From assembly GCA_049608925.1 (NCBI GenBank), contig JBMYXZ010000009.1, forward strand, positions 1-23,012: DNA of 23,012 bases. Direction: 5' to 3'. The stretch's first letter is position 1. Each line of letters starts with the position of its first letter. Under the pieces are notes generated by a model that was not told the origin of the DNA, searched no databases, and saw only the letters and a program-made list of their open reading frames with translations. The position numbers and the translations under genes are program-made. Below, piece after piece: positions 7,810 through 15,442 of this stretch. This DNA is from JBMYXZ01 sp049608925 (GTDB taxonomy: Bacteria > Pseudomonadota > Alphaproteobacteria > JAGOMX01).

Positions 7810-8718
7810 GTGCATTCTTTGATTGTTTTTAGTGATGAAGTGAAAGCCGCAAAAGATGCGGGTAAGCCTATTGTGGCATTAGAATCTACTGTGGTGTCGC
7901 ACGGTCTGCCGTATCCACAAAATGTTGAAACAACACATGCGATGTGTGCCGCTGTGCGATCCAGTGGGGCTGTTCCTGCCGTAATTGCCTTGATAGATGG
8001 CAAAATTCACGTAGGTTTGACAGAGGCGCAATTACAGCTTTTTGCAAAGCCAGATGCTGCCATATCAATTGCCAAAGTTAATCGTCAGAACTTTTCCTTT
8101 ATTCTTAGCCGGAAGTCGCTGGGTGCTACTACGGTCGCTGGTACGATGATGAGTGCAGCTCTCGCCGGAATAAAGGTTTTTGCCACTGGGGGTATTGGGG
8201 GTGTACATCGCGATGTTGCAGAGTCTATGGACATTTCTGCTGATCTTGTCGAATTGTCCCGAACACCAGTCTTGGTTGTTGCCAGTGGCGCGAAGTCTAT
8301 CTTAGACATCAATAAGACCCTTGAATATCTCGAGACCTGGGGTGTCCCGGTTGTGGGTCATCAGACAAACTGTTTTCCCCATTTTTACACGTCGAAGAGT
8401 AATGATTTGCTTGAGATGACTCTCGATTCTGCAGATGATATTAGGGCGTATTCTGAAAAGCATTGGGAAATTTCTCAGTCGGGCATCTTGGTTGCAAACC
8501 CAATTCCAGCTGAGGATGAAGTGCCAAGCAAAGAAGTCGAAAAATGGGTGGCGCACGCAATGGCTGAAGCCAAGCGTGAAGGCATCTCTGGGCGTAAAAT
8601 AACACCTTATCTTCTCGGTAAGGTTGCACAGATATCTGGTGCAAAATCTATAGACGCAAATATTGCGTTGCTAATCAATAATGCGAAAGTTGCAGGGCAA
8701 ATCGCAACGTCTACTTAG
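7810..8718 (+). CDS. psuG: pseudouridine-5'-phosphate glycosidase
   Basis: PsuG reversibly cleaves the C-C glycosidic bond of pseudouridine-5'-phosphate to uracil and ribose-5-phosphate, a Mn-dependent cytosolic reaction. The 302-residue product matches the family from end to end: IVALESTVVSHGLPYPQN with Glu25, TGGIGGVHRD, the DISADL segment (141-146) carrying acidic metal ligands, and GAKSILD with catalytic Lys162. The start is GTG at 7810 with AGGA 8 nt upstream. Together with the PfkB kinase immediately upstream it forms a complete pseudouridine-degradation route. The ribose-5-phosphate produced could feed the transketolase encoded earlier in the window. Its last 8 bases overlap the convergent small exported gene. 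Confidence 0.95.
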   Translation: MHSLIVFSDEVKAAKDAGKPIVALESTVVSHGLPYPQNVETTHAMCAAVRSSGAVPAVIALIDGKIHVGLTEAQLQLFAKPDAAISIAKVNRQNFSFILSRKSLGATTVAGTMMSAALAGIKVFATGGIGGVHRDVAESMDISADLVELSRTPVLVVASGAKSILDINKTLEYLETWGVPVVGHQTNCFPHFYTSKSNDLLEMTLDSADDIRAYSEKHWEISQSGILVANPIPAEDEVPSKEVEKWVAHAMAEAKREGISGRKITPYLLGKVAQISGAKSIDANIALLINNAKVAGQIATST

Positions 8719-9010
8719 TCACCATCTGCCGTGCTGATTCGTCCTTGCTGTTTAGGTCGCGCTCAAGAATTCTTTGATTGTGGCGATAGGACTCTTCCAG
8801 CTCGCCTTTCCTTTTTTCATGGAATGTCTTGAATGACTTTTTATGAACAGTTGTCCCTTTCAGGCGCAAATCAGGCTCGGGCAGGACTGTCCTGCCAAAG
8901 GGGGATCCTTGCCCCAATGGGAATCTTTCCCGCCCGAAATCGACGGCAAATACATCGGTTGAAGAAATTAAAAATACTGCTGCAGCAGAGAAAATGATAG
9001 CTTTAAACAT
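8711..9010 (-). CDS. small exported protein of unknown function
   Basis: A 99-residue protein with an N-terminal signal peptide (MFKAIIFSAAAVFLISS..., likely cleavage near VFA-V around residue 23), then a Pro/Gly-containing segment and a highly charged, probably helical C-terminal half (KRKGELEESYRHNQRILERD). I recognise no family. The ATG at 9008-9010 has GAGGG 4-5 nt upstream on the minus strand, a good ribosome-binding site that can be paired with an upstream arm (9013-9066). It is convergent with psuG, overlapping it by 8 bp, and divergent from ctpA. The signal peptide plus a proper ribosome-binding site make it likely a real gene. It could be periplasmic. Confidence 0.65.
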   Translation of the reverse strand: MFKAIIFSAAAVFLISSTDVFAVDFGRERFPLGQGSPFGRTVLPEPDLRLKGTTVHKKSFKTFHEKRKGELEESYRHNQRILERDLNSKDESARQMVTK

Positions 9011-9012
9011 TA

Positions 9013-9066
9013 TACCCTCACAAAAAACTAAAGATTACTACATCTTAATTGTAGCAAGAGAGGGTA
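9013..9066 (-). promoter_or_regulatory. 5' UTR hairpin that can sequester a ribosome-binding site
   Basis: The minus-strand Shine-Dalgarno region GAGGGTA (complement of 9013-9019) is exactly complementary to an upstream TACCCTC (complement of 9060-9066). Nested inside is a second 5-bp stem, CTACA (9038-9042) with TGTAG (9050-9054). This geometry would hide the start of the small exported gene, as in RNA thermometers and attenuators. Structure only; function not shown. Confidence 0.4.
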
Positions 9067-9129
9067 AATATTCAGTAAATTTCGCTGCTGCCGTTAATGA
9101 AGAGTATACGTTTTTTTTGTAGATCCTGC

Positions 9130-9158
9130 TTTCAACAGGTCTGTCAATAGTCTACAAT
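9130..9158 (+). promoter_or_regulatory. candidate promoter of the ctpA operon
   Basis: TTTCAA (9130-9135) and TACAAT (9153-9158) are spaced 17 bp, 31 bp before the ctpA start. The match to the -35 consensus is only moderate. Confidence 0.4.
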
Positions 9159-9189
9159 AAAAGAAAAAACTTTTTGGGGATTTAGCTAT

Positions 9190-10563
9190 ATGACGTCGAT
9201 GCTGCGGGTTTTTCTTGCTTTCTGCCTGTTGATTGCCACACCTACCTGTGCCACGGGAGAGTCCACAAAAGGGGCTGCGATCATTCCTCAGGATCAGGAA
9301 CTGAAAAAGAAATTTGAAAATGATATTACCTTGCGCCAAGCTGCGATGTTCTTTGCCAGTGTCGCGCGTCATGCACGTGAAAACTATGTCGAGCCTGTGA
9401 CATACGAAGAACTGCTGACTGGGGGCTTAGAAGGCATGCTGTCGGCGCTTGATCCACATTCAACGTATCTCGATAAGAAAAAATTTAATGAGTTGCGTAA
9501 CCAGACACAGGGGGAGTTCGCGGGTCTAGGTGTTGAAGTGACAATGGAAGACGGCCTGGTTCGTGTTGTGTCCCCCTTGGATGAAACGCCAGCTTCGAAA
9601 GCAGGCCTGGAGCCTGGCGACCTGATCATTCTGATTGATAAAAAGCCAGTGTTTGGTCTGTCGTTAATGGAGGCTGTTGATAAGCTGAAGGGCAGGCGAG
9701 GTACCGAGGTTGAAGTCACCATTAGGCGTGAAGGCAAAGAAGATTTTGATGTCACCCTTACCCGAGACATTATTAAAATTGTCCCCGTTAAATGGCGCGT
9801 TGAAGAAGATGTTGACTATATCAGAATCCGGACATTTAATGAAGAAACGACGGATGAAGTCAGAAAAGCTGTTCGCGGGATTAAGGCTGAAATCAGTGAC
9901 ATTATCAAAGGGGTTGTGTTGGACTTTCGTAATAACCCAGGTGGCTTGTTCGAGCAAGCAACAGAAATGGCAGATTTGTTTATTGATGAAGGCGTTCTGG
10001 TGTCGATTAAAACACGGCATGGTGAGACAGCACAGCATATCCGCGCAACACCAGGAGACATTCTAGACGGCATTCCCATTGCTGTGTTGATCAATGGCGG
10101 CTCAGCATCGTCCTCTGAGATTGTTGCGGGCGCCTTAAAGGAACACAAGCGTGGTATTGTGTTAGGTACGCGTTCATATGGTAAGGGATCGGTGCAAACA
10201 GTTGTGCCTTTGGCAAACAATGGCGCCATAATGTTGACGACGGCTTTGTATCATACACCATCCGGAATTTCGATCCAGAAGGAAGGTATTACGCCGAATA
10301 TCGAAATCAAGCAAGCTGTGGATATCAAGTTGCTGGACGAAGGTGAACGCTTCCGCGAGGAAGATTATGATTCGGCGATTGAGCGCGGTAAAAGCTTGCA
10401 AGATGCAAAAGCTGACAAAAAATCTATAAAATCTAAGCAGGTTCCTGGCAAAGAAGGGGATGAAGAAGGCGAAAATGACGAGCCTGTTGACCTTCAGCTA
10501 AGAAGAGCACTTGATGTTCTTCGCGGGATCAGCTTTTATAGGAGTGGAAATTTAAAAACCTAA
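9190..10563 (+). CDS. ctpA: C-terminal processing peptidase (S41), CtpA/Prc type
   Basis: CtpA is a periplasmic serine protease that trims or degrades proteins from their C-termini and regulates envelope and peptidoglycan hydrolase turnover. The 457-residue product begins with a signal sequence (hydrophobic residues 5-18). It then has an N-terminal helical segment, a PDZ domain (about 105-190), and the S41 catalytic domain with the dyad Ser307 in GGSASSSE and Lys332 in SYGKG, 25 residues apart as in the family. The C-terminus is Lys/Glu-rich and probably flexible. GGGGA lies 9 nt before the ATG. It heads the conserved alphaproteobacterial set with the divergent polysaccharide deacetylase (15-bp gap) and rppH. 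Confidence 0.94.
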   Translation: MTSMLRVFLAFCLLIATPTCATGESTKGAAIIPQDQELKKKFENDITLRQAAMFFASVARHARENYVEPVTYEELLTGGLEGMLSALDPHSTYLDKKKFNELRNQTQGEFAGLGVEVTMEDGLVRVVSPLDETPASKAGLEPGDLIILIDKKPVFGLSLMEAVDKLKGRRGTEVEVTIRREGKEDFDVTLTRDIIKIVPVKWRVEEDVDYIRIRTFNEETTDEVRKAVRGIKAEISDIIKGVVLDFRNNPGGLFEQATEMADLFIDEGVLVSIKTRHGETAQHIRATPGDILDGIPIAVLINGGSASSSEIVAGALKEHKRGIVLGTRSYGKGSVQTVVPLANNGAIMLTTALYHTPSGISIQKEGITPNIEIKQAVDIKLLDEGERFREEDYDSAIERGKSLQDAKADKKSIKSKQVPGKEGDEEGENDEPVDLQLRRALDVLRGISFYRSGNLKT

Positions 10564-10578
10564 AGGAAGCTGTTTTTC

Positions 10579-11598
10579 ATGTCGCGATCATTGATGGGAG
10601 CCTGGATATTTTTTGTGCTGTTGATCTGCGGCATGGTTGGCTGGGGGTATTTTGCCTCGCCTCCAAAGCTGGATATCGCTGCAACACCGTACTTTGAAGC
10701 GAAACTGGAAGCCCCTTCCGAGGCTGTCAGTCTTGATGCATCTGAAAATATTGTTCTGGAGCAATCCGCATCGGTGCGAGATACACCGCTTGACGAAGGG
10801 ATTTTCCCCGTTGCGGTGACAGAAAGGACTGCCAAGGGTCCACTCCCCCGTATTTCAGATGGTGGACAGGCCATTTGGCAGGTTCATCAATCAAAAAGCG
10901 TCGAGATTGATGCGGAAAAGCCTCAGCTTGCCATTGTATTTAATGGCTTAGGATTTGATCAGGAAACTTTGAAGTCGGTGATTGATGATTTCCCTGCAGG
11001 TGTGACACTTGCTGTCCAACCATTTGCTCCATATTTGCAAAATATCATCAAGGACGCGCGCCAAGCAGGACATGAAGTATTGTTAATTGCCCCGATGGAG
11101 CCCAATAACTTTCCCACCGATGATCCTGGGCCGTATACTTTGCTGACGGGCCTGGATGGCGAAGATAATCTTGATCGCCTTCACTGGGTGCTAAGCCAAG
11201 CAGGCGGGTATGTTGGCATTACAAACGGGATGGGCGAGAGATTCCTGTCTTCCCCAGAGGATGCAAAAGTAGTTTTCCAGGAATGTAGCAAGCGTGGTAT
11301 CGGGCTGGTTGAAGTCGATCGCAGCTTTCGCAGTAAAGGCAAAGAACTCGCCGGTGATACCAAGGCGCCGTATTGCAGGATTTCTCAGGAAGTCAGCTTG
11401 CAAGATGATGACACATTGGACGAACAGTTGGGCGTGGTGCTTAGTTATGTGAAGCTTAAAATGCAAGCAGGTGTGTCCATTGATGTTACCCCTGGGGTGC
11501 TGAATAAAATCGCCGAATGGATGAAAAAAGCCCAAGAAGAAGGGGTGCAATTTGTCCCTATTAGTACGTTGATCTCCCCAGATGGACAAGGTTCCTGA
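10579..11598 (+). CDS. divergent polysaccharide deacetylase family protein
   Basis: A 339-residue envelope protein with one N-terminal membrane segment (about residues 7-27), a low-complexity linker of about 85 residues, and a NodB-like barrel domain from about residue 115 on. The opening strand reads QLAIVFNGLGFD where active deacetylases have a metal-binding Asp pair, then the family segments PFAPY, GHEVLLIAPMEP and YVGITNGMGERF. This divergent family typically sits between ctpA and rppH in Alphaproteobacteria and probably works on peptidoglycan or another wall polysaccharide. Catalytic activity is uncertain because the canonical metal triad is not evident. AAGGAAG precedes the ATG by 9 nt. 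Its TGA overlaps the rppH ATG. Confidence 0.85.
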   Translation: MSRSLMGAWIFFVLLICGMVGWGYFASPPKLDIAATPYFEAKLEAPSEAVSLDASENIVLEQSASVRDTPLDEGIFPVAVTERTAKGPLPRISDGGQAIWQVHQSKSVEIDAEKPQLAIVFNGLGFDQETLKSVIDDFPAGVTLAVQPFAPYLQNIIKDARQAGHEVLLIAPMEPNNFPTDDPGPYTLLTGLDGEDNLDRLHWVLSQAGGYVGITNGMGERFLSSPEDAKVVFQECSKRGIGLVEVDRSFRSKGKELAGDTKAPYCRISQEVSLQDDDTLDEQLGVVLSYVKLKMQAGVSIDVTPGVLNKIAEWMKKAQEEGVQFVPISTLISPDGQGS

Positions 11599-12092
11599 TG
11601 CGCTGGCCGCCGCGTCTAAACCGTCCTTATCGACCCTGTGTAGGGATTATGCTGGTTAATCGAGACAGGCTGGTCTTTGTAGCTAAAAGAATTGAAGGCC
11701 ACATAAAATCTAACGCTTGGCAGATGCCACAGGGTGGCGTCGATAAAGGGGAAAATAAGAGAGAAGCCGCCTTACGTGAGTTGAAAGAAGAAATTGGCAC
11801 CAATAATGTGACGATCTTGGCGCAAGCCAAGCAGGATTATACCTATGATCTGCCGCCAAACCTGATGGGTCGTTTTTGGGACGGTAAATATCGCGGCCAA
11901 CGTCAGACATGGTTCTTGATGCGCTTTGAAGGTTCTGATGACGAAATTAATATTCATACCGAAGACCCAGAATTTTCTGATTGGCAATGGATAGATTTAC
12001 CGCAATTACACGACGTTGTTGTCCCCTTTAAACGCGACGTTTATGATGCTGTTGTTGAAGAATTTCGCTGTCTAATTGACGAGATGGACTAA
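11598..12092 (+). CDS. rppH: RNA 5' pyrophosphohydrolase (Nudix)
   Basis: RppH removes pyrophosphate from the 5' end of triphosphorylated RNAs, which primes them for RNase E-type decay. The 164-residue product has the RppH N-terminus (YRPCVGIMLVNRD), the WQMPQGG segment, and a complete Nudix box at residues 46-68 with metal-binding Glu residues in RELKEEIG. The C-terminal half (RQTWFLMRFEG and EFSDWQWIDL) is also typical. Start and upstream stop overlap as TGATG, so it is translationally coupled to the deacetylase-like gene. It may also be called nudH or an ApaH-type hydrolase, but RppH is the usual assignment for this gene order. Confidence 0.94.
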   Translation: MRWPPRLNRPYRPCVGIMLVNRDRLVFVAKRIEGHIKSNAWQMPQGGVDKGENKREAALRELKEEIGTNNVTILAQAKQDYTYDLPPNLMGRFWDGKYRGQRQTWFLMRFEGSDDEINIHTEDPEFSDWQWIDLPQLHDVVVPFKRDVYDAVVEEFRCLIDEMD

Positions 12093-12101
12093 GCCCAGCT
12101 A

Positions 12102-12125
12102 TTATCTTTTAGCTTGTAAAGATAA
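12102..12125 (+). promoter_or_regulatory. 8-bp hairpin directly before the oxygenase ribosome-binding site
   Basis: TTATCTTT (12102-12109) and AAAGATAA (12118-12125) form a perfect stem with an 8-nt loop in the 43-bp gap between rppH and the oxygenase. The AGAGG ribosome-binding site begins one base later. It could modulate translation or protect the processed mRNA 5' end. It has no T-tract, so it is not an obvious terminator. Confidence 0.4.
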
Positions 12126-12135
12126 AGAGGCAAAT

Positions 12136-13101
12136 ATGTATACTGTAATTCTATCATCGTTTTTACTTTTCTTTGTGCTTCCGGTGCAAGCAATTGAGAA
12201 GTACCACATGAAAACTGCTGAGATTACAGATGGAGATATAGTATTTGCCTCTGAGGAAGACTTTGAAGAAGTGCTGCGTGTGGGGTTCTTTCGCATAAAA
12301 AGGCCCGACTATATAAATGTTATGCCCGGACGGGACTTTGCACGCACATTCAACAATAACCCCAAATATGTAAATTTTGGCGCGAATGGCTCTTTCCTGG
12401 GGTATCTTCTGTCCAGTAATGCCCAAGTAATTCGCTTTGTGCTTGAGCGTGAATTTTGGGGGACAAAAGGTTGGGATACGCTGCCAGAGAACAAAGACCC
12501 AAACCTTCCTCCTGCAGTTCAGTTAATGGCTCATCAAATGCACGAACTGGGGGTATTTACGTTGCGGAAGATCATGCATAAATTTGACTTGCCAGAGAAA
12601 CTATGGGGCAAAGCTACAGCAGGTGTCGTTGACAATAGAGGGTCATCCTATCTAGCCTTTAATCTCTATGACCCGTCTGTAATCTCAAGCCATGCAGCAT
12701 TCGATGCGCCTGGTCAGGATGCACATACTGACTGGGGATATTTAACGATTCTAGATGTTGTCCAAGAGGGGCTTGAAGCTGAAATCGATGGCCAGTGGCG
12801 CCCACTTCATCTTGAAGACGGGTATTTCACAGTGAACTTTGGCGAGCCTCTGCAAAAGCTGTTGCCGGGTGTCAATGCTTGTAAACACCGTGTTGTGCGG
12901 CAAACCAATAAGGTGCGTACGTCAATCGTATTGTTCCTCGATCCACGAGAAGGCCCTTATCGTGATACACCTTCAGAAGTTGGCATGGTATGGGATTGGG
13001 ATCCCGTAAAACGTAAGTTAGTCAATCCCATAGAAGCCACAACTTATTTGTCAGAACTAAGTAGTCAGCTTTATGGGCAGCTGGCCACCAGTGAAGGGTG
13101 A
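12136..13101 (+). CDS. isopenicillin-N-synthase-like Fe(II) oxygenase with signal peptide
   Basis: The 321-residue protein has the double-stranded beta-helix signature of 2-oxoglutarate/Fe(II) or IPNS-like oxygenases: iron ligands His197 and Asp199 (AHTDWGYLTIL), His251 (CKHRVVRQ) and the R-x-S pair Arg261/Ser263, plus an N-terminal DIOX_N-like part (VGFFRI at 49-54). Unusually it starts with a good signal peptide (MYTVILSSFLLFFVLPVQA, cleavage after VQA). The ATG at 12136 has AAAGAGG 5 nt upstream. An in-frame ATG at 12076 lies inside rppH, would mask the signal peptide and lacks support. Substrate unknown. Such enzymes normally work in the cytosol, so export would be notable. A downstream exporter gene may be related in function, but that is speculative. 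Confidence 0.82.
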   Translation: MYTVILSSFLLFFVLPVQAIEKYHMKTAEITDGDIVFASEEDFEEVLRVGFFRIKRPDYINVMPGRDFARTFNNNPKYVNFGANGSFLGYLLSSNAQVIRFVLEREFWGTKGWDTLPENKDPNLPPAVQLMAHQMHELGVFTLRKIMHKFDLPEKLWGKATAGVVDNRGSSYLAFNLYDPSVISSHAAFDAPGQDAHTDWGYLTILDVVQEGLEAEIDGQWRPLHLEDGYFTVNFGEPLQKLLPGVNACKHRVVRQTNKVRTSIVLFLDPREGPYRDTPSEVGMVWDWDPVKRKLVNPIEATTYLSELSSQLYGQLATSEG

Positions 13102-13146
13102 TGTGACCGGAATATCACTAAATTGGCAAAGTTTGTGACTATGGTC

Positions 13147-13175
13147 TTGCATTGGACTGTTCAGCCAGGTATGTT
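13147..13175 (+). promoter_or_regulatory. promoter of tRNA-Thr
   Basis: TTGCAT (13147-13152) and TATGTT (13170-13175) are separated by exactly 17 bp. Transcription would begin a few bases before the tRNA at 13191, and may also serve the downstream exported-protein and exporter genes. Confidence 0.6.
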
Positions 13176-13190
13176 GTGTCGTAAACAAGT

Positions 13191-13265
13191 GCCGCCGTGG
13201 CTCAGTGGTAGAGCGCACCCTTGGTAAGGGTGAGGTCGAGAGTTCAATTCTCTCCGGCGGCACCA
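13191..13265 (+). tRNA. tRNA-Thr (anticodon GGT)
   Basis: A complete cloverleaf can be drawn. The acceptor stem GCCGCCG (13191-13197) pairs with CGGCGGC (13255-13261), with discriminator A13262 and an encoded CCA (13263-13265). The D arm reads GCTCAGTGGTAGAGC. The anticodon stem CACCC/GGGTG holds loop TTGGTAA with anticodon GGT at 13223-13225. The T arm contains GTTCAAT. It decodes ACC and ACU threonine codons. Confidence 0.97.
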
Positions 13266-13311
13266 TGATCGCCTAATGTACAATGCCTGCTATCAATCAG
13301 GGAGCAAAAAA

Positions 13312-13926
13312 ATGCTAAAAAAAAATTCACGATATGCGCTAGCTTTCTTGGTTATGACTATTGGTCTTGCAGGATCTGTCGGTAGAGCAGACGAGCCCGG
13401 TGAAGTTCTAAGAAATACCGATGTAACAGTTGATCAGGCCAAGGTTCTGGTCAAGGAAATCCTAAAAAGTTCACAAGGGCAAAAAGCTCTAAAGGCTCAG
13501 GTAGAATACCATCGCCAGGCTGCATCAGGCAGTTCTGATAACACAGGTGCACACTTTGATATTCCTGGAATCAGCACCAGCACAGCCGAAAAAATTATCA
13601 TGGCTGCAATTGACAATGGAAGTTATGAATGGGTTGGGGAGCAGCGCATTCGCATCTACTGGGAAGCATTGCCGTCACAGCTAGCAGAGTATGGAGCCCC
13701 CAAAGGGCAATTGTACCTGGGCACTTATGGCAGAAAATACGGTGATCCTATGCGCTCGCGAAAGATAGCGGTTGAGTTTTCCTTTAAAGGTATTAGTCAG
13801 TGGAAAGATCCGTCTGAGCAGATTGATCTTCTTCGCATCACACAACAGATACGTGAAGACAATGGTGGGCGCTTCAGGCGTGTATATCCTGTAAAGCCCA
13901 CAATGTTTGCGCGCAAGACCTGGTAA
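13312..13926 (+). CDS. exported protein of unknown function
   Basis: A 204-residue protein with a clear signal peptide (MLKKNSRYALAFLVMTIG..., cleavage likely after GRA at residue 26) and no further membrane segment. The mature part begins with an acidic helical region, then a basic region rich in Arg/Tyr/Gly (GTYGRKYGDPMRSRK) and ends RKTW. I do not recognise a family. The ATG at 13312 is preceded by GGGAG with 7-nt spacing; the upstream ATG at 13276 would disrupt the signal peptide. It lies 46 bp after tRNA-Thr and 16 bp before the MFS exporter, so it may be co-transcribed with either. A periplasmic location is likely. Confidence 0.75.
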   Translation: MLKKNSRYALAFLVMTIGLAGSVGRADEPGEVLRNTDVTVDQAKVLVKEILKSSQGQKALKAQVEYHRQAASGSSDNTGAHFDIPGISTSTAEKIIMAAIDNGSYEWVGEQRIRIYWEALPSQLAEYGAPKGQLYLGTYGRKYGDPMRSRKIAVEFSFKGISQWKDPSEQIDLLRITQQIREDNGGRFRRVYPVKPTMFARKTW

Positions 13927-13942
13927 AGAATAGAGGTTAAAT

Positions 13943-15442
13943 ATGTCGAGTGTTTCTCTTAAACAGTGGATGACCTTGCTTGGGATGTCCGTTCTGGTTG
14001 TTTTAGTAAACTTGGACTATTCAGCTGTTAACGTTGCATTGGTTGAAATATCCGAACATATGGACTCGGACTTGAACACATTGCAATGGTTGCTTAGTGG
14101 GTATGTCCTTGCTTGGGCGGCATTGGTTATTCCTGGCGGCAAGCTTGCCGATCGCTATGGTAATAGACTGTTTTTGTTGCTGGGAACATGGACGTTCATG
14201 ATTGCGTCGCTTATCTGCGGTATGGCGCAAAGCATTGAAGTGTTGATCTTTGGCAGGTTGGTACAAGGCCTTGCTGGGGCGTTATTCTTGCCGCCGCTTT
14301 ATGCCATTACCTTTAAAGCTTTCCCTAAGGAGCAACAGGGTTTTGCCATTGGTGTACTGGGCGTTGGATGTGGCCTAGGTTTGGCTCTTGGACCAACGTT
14401 CGGAGGCGCAATCATCGAATATATCAATTGGCGTTGGATCTTTTATCTGATGATTCCTTTCTCAGTTTTGGGAATTATTACTGGTATGACCTGCATTGAA
14501 AAAGACCAACCTGAGACTGAAGGGCGGATAGACGGACTGGGTGCGGGCTTATTGTGTGTTGCGATGGCTGCGTTAATGTACGCCTTCAATCAGATAGAGG
14601 TATGGGGACTTACAGACAGCCGGTTATTGACAATAGCAGGCGGTGGAGCCTTTGCCTTGATCGCATTCTTGGTGCGTTCTAATGTGATAGAGCATCCGCT
14701 GCTTCCAAAAGTTCTGTTTGAGAACCCGACTTTTTTGGCCTCAAATCTAGCTGTGTTTTTATTGTGTTATAACTTCTCCAGTGTACTGGTTGGCATGGGC
14801 CTGTATATGCAAAATGTTCTAGGGTATGATTCTTACAAGGCGGGCTATGTCTTCTTGGCGATGACGGTGACCTTTGGCGTATTGTCGCCGGTAGGGGGTA
14901 AGTTGGTCGATAAGTTTGGTGGTAAATACGTCGTTGTTGCAGGATTTGCTCTAATGGCTGGTTGCGCGGTTGTGGCCAGTATGTTTACTGCTGATGTAGA
15001 GTTCACTCTTCTAATATTGTCGCTGTTCTTGTTCGGTTTGGGGCTGGGTGTCCTGATGCCATCGGTTAATGCGGTGATGCTACAATCAGCTAACCAAGAT
15101 GCCCTTTCTACGGCATCAGGAATGTTTACGATGATGGCGACCTTAGGGAATACAACAGGTGTTGTGTCATGTACCAGCATCATTGTTGGATATGGCCAAG
15201 GGGTCATGCGTGATATGCTAGCCAGTGATGCTACATTGCAGGCATCCGGAGACACATTAATGGCACTTTCTGCATCTGCCCATAGAAATGCAGAATTGCT
15301 TGCTCAGCTACCTGATGCCACATCTGGTCTGTTGCTGCTGAATACTATATTTACGCAGGGCTTTAACGTCATGATGATGGGCGTGGCGATCTCAGCTGTA
15401 CTGGGATTGCTGATCTCTTGGCGCTTTATCCGCTCTGCTTAA
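13943..15442 (+). CDS. MFS drug/metabolite exporter, DHA2 (14-TM) family
   Basis: The 499-residue protein consists almost entirely of hydrophobic segments, consistent with 14 transmembrane helices of the EmrB/QacA-type proton antiporters. It has motif A-like GGKLADRYGNRLFL after TM2, the antiporter motif C region GLGLALGPTFGG in TM5, and a second-half GGKLVDKFGGKYVV. It presumably exports a drug, toxic compound or metabolite across the inner membrane. No EmrA-type membrane-fusion partner is present in the window; the upstream gene encodes an exported protein instead. AGAGG precedes the ATG. Its stop codon overlaps that of the convergent Sel1-Lon gene within CTTAAG. Confidence 0.9.
   Translation: MSSVSLKQWMTLLGMSVLVVLVNLDYSAVNVALVEISEHMDSDLNTLQWLLSGYVLAWAALVIPGGKLADRYGNRLFLLLGTWTFMIASLICGMAQSIEVLIFGRLVQGLAGALFLPPLYAITFKAFPKEQQGFAIGVLGVGCGLGLALGPTFGGAIIEYINWRWIFYLMIPFSVLGIITGMTCIEKDQPETEGRIDGLGAGLLCVAMAALMYAFNQIEVWGLTDSRLLTIAGGGAFALIAFLVRSNVIEHPLLPKVLFENPTFLASNLAVFLLCYNFSSVLVGMGLYMQNVLGYDSYKAGYVFLAMTVTFGVLSPVGGKLVDKFGGKYVVVAGFALMAGCAVVASMFTADVEFTLLILSLFLFGLGLGVLMPSVNAVMLQSANQDALSTASGMFTMMATLGNTTGVVSCTSIIVGYGQGVMRDMLASDATLQASGDTLMALSASAHRNAELLAQLPDATSGLLLLNTIFTQGFNVMMMGVAISAVLGLLISWRFIRSA

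Noticed and set aside
9664..10229. Overlapping minus-strand ORFs within ctpA
   Set aside because: They are shadows of a strongly conserved protease; no start signals support them.
13057..13266. 69-codon minus-strand ORF with PERIELSTSPLPRV
   Set aside because: It is the antisense of tRNA-Thr. This peptide is a well-known spurious annotation produced by translating tRNA genes.
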